Shown: piece after piece, positions 63,991-64,000 of the stretch
How positions within the stretch are numbered: the stretch's first letter is position 1
How the letters are laid out: every line of letters begins with the position of its first letter
Assembly: GCF_028583425.1 (NCBI RefSeq)
Contig: NC_072801.1
Location: 59,969,766 to 60,033,765 of the forward strand
Reading direction: 5' to 3'
From: Eublepharis macularius
Taxonomy: Eukaryota; Chordata; Lepidosauria; Squamata; Eublepharidae
Length of the DNA: 64,000 nucleotides
Translations under genes and position numbers: made by a program
The notes under the pieces: model-generated
Told to the model about the DNA's origin: nothing
Seen by the model: only the letters and a program-made list of their open reading frames with translations
The model's database searches: none

Positions 63991-64000
63991 GAAACAGTAC

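Overview
The window reads as intergenic and genic DNA from a reptile, most likely a squamate and possibly a gecko. This rests on the repeats: 5S-rRNA-headed and tRNA-headed SINEs of the Sauria type, L2- and CR1-like LINE fragments, MIR-like SINEs, and many short non-autonomous hAT-type DNA transposons with 8-bp target duplications. The species call is inference; no sequence search was run.

Three host genes could be built exon by exon from splice sites, reading frame and similarity to known proteins. FGF21 lies on the + strand (23440-25504, 3 exons, 213 aa). Cardiac troponin I, TNNI3, lies on the - strand (31652-39195, 8 coding exons, 254 aa). DNAAF3, an axonemal dynein assembly factor, also lies on the - strand (44477-57650, 11 coding exons, 463 aa), probably with a non-coding first exon near 60.4 kb. 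TNNI3 and DNAAF3 are adjacent and co-oriented as in mammals. FGF21 sits tail to tail with TNNI3, about 6 kb away, where mammals have TNNT1.

Layout. 1-22.8 kb holds no recognisable gene; it is a pile of LINE fragments, hAT-type elements nested in them, SINEs and simple repeats. 22.8-26.4 kb is FGF21 with a TATA-like box, an ATF4/CHOP-type motif upstream and an AU-rich 3' UTR. 26.4-31.6 kb is a repeat-rich spacer bounded at both ends by copies of one palindromic element. 31.65-39.2 kb is TNNI3. 39.3-44.4 kb is spacer with an unassigned ORF and a CR1 tail. 44.4-60.7 kb is DNAAF3, whose putative CpG-rich promoter carries an RFX X-box, as expected for a cilia gene. 60.9-64 kb has no recognised gene and ends in a CR1-like element carrying a nested hAT-type insertion.

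The three genes do not form a pathway: one makes a liver-type metabolic hormone, one a heart thin-filament subunit, one a ciliary assembly factor. No endogenous retrovirus, tRNA gene, rRNA gene or CRISPR array was recognised. Nothing here amounts to a wholly new system. The most useful leads are the FGF21-TNNI3 linkage, the matched regulatory motifs, the extremely acidic troponin I N-terminus, and a set of young-looking foldback elements, one of which sits 48 bp past the TNNI3 stop codon.
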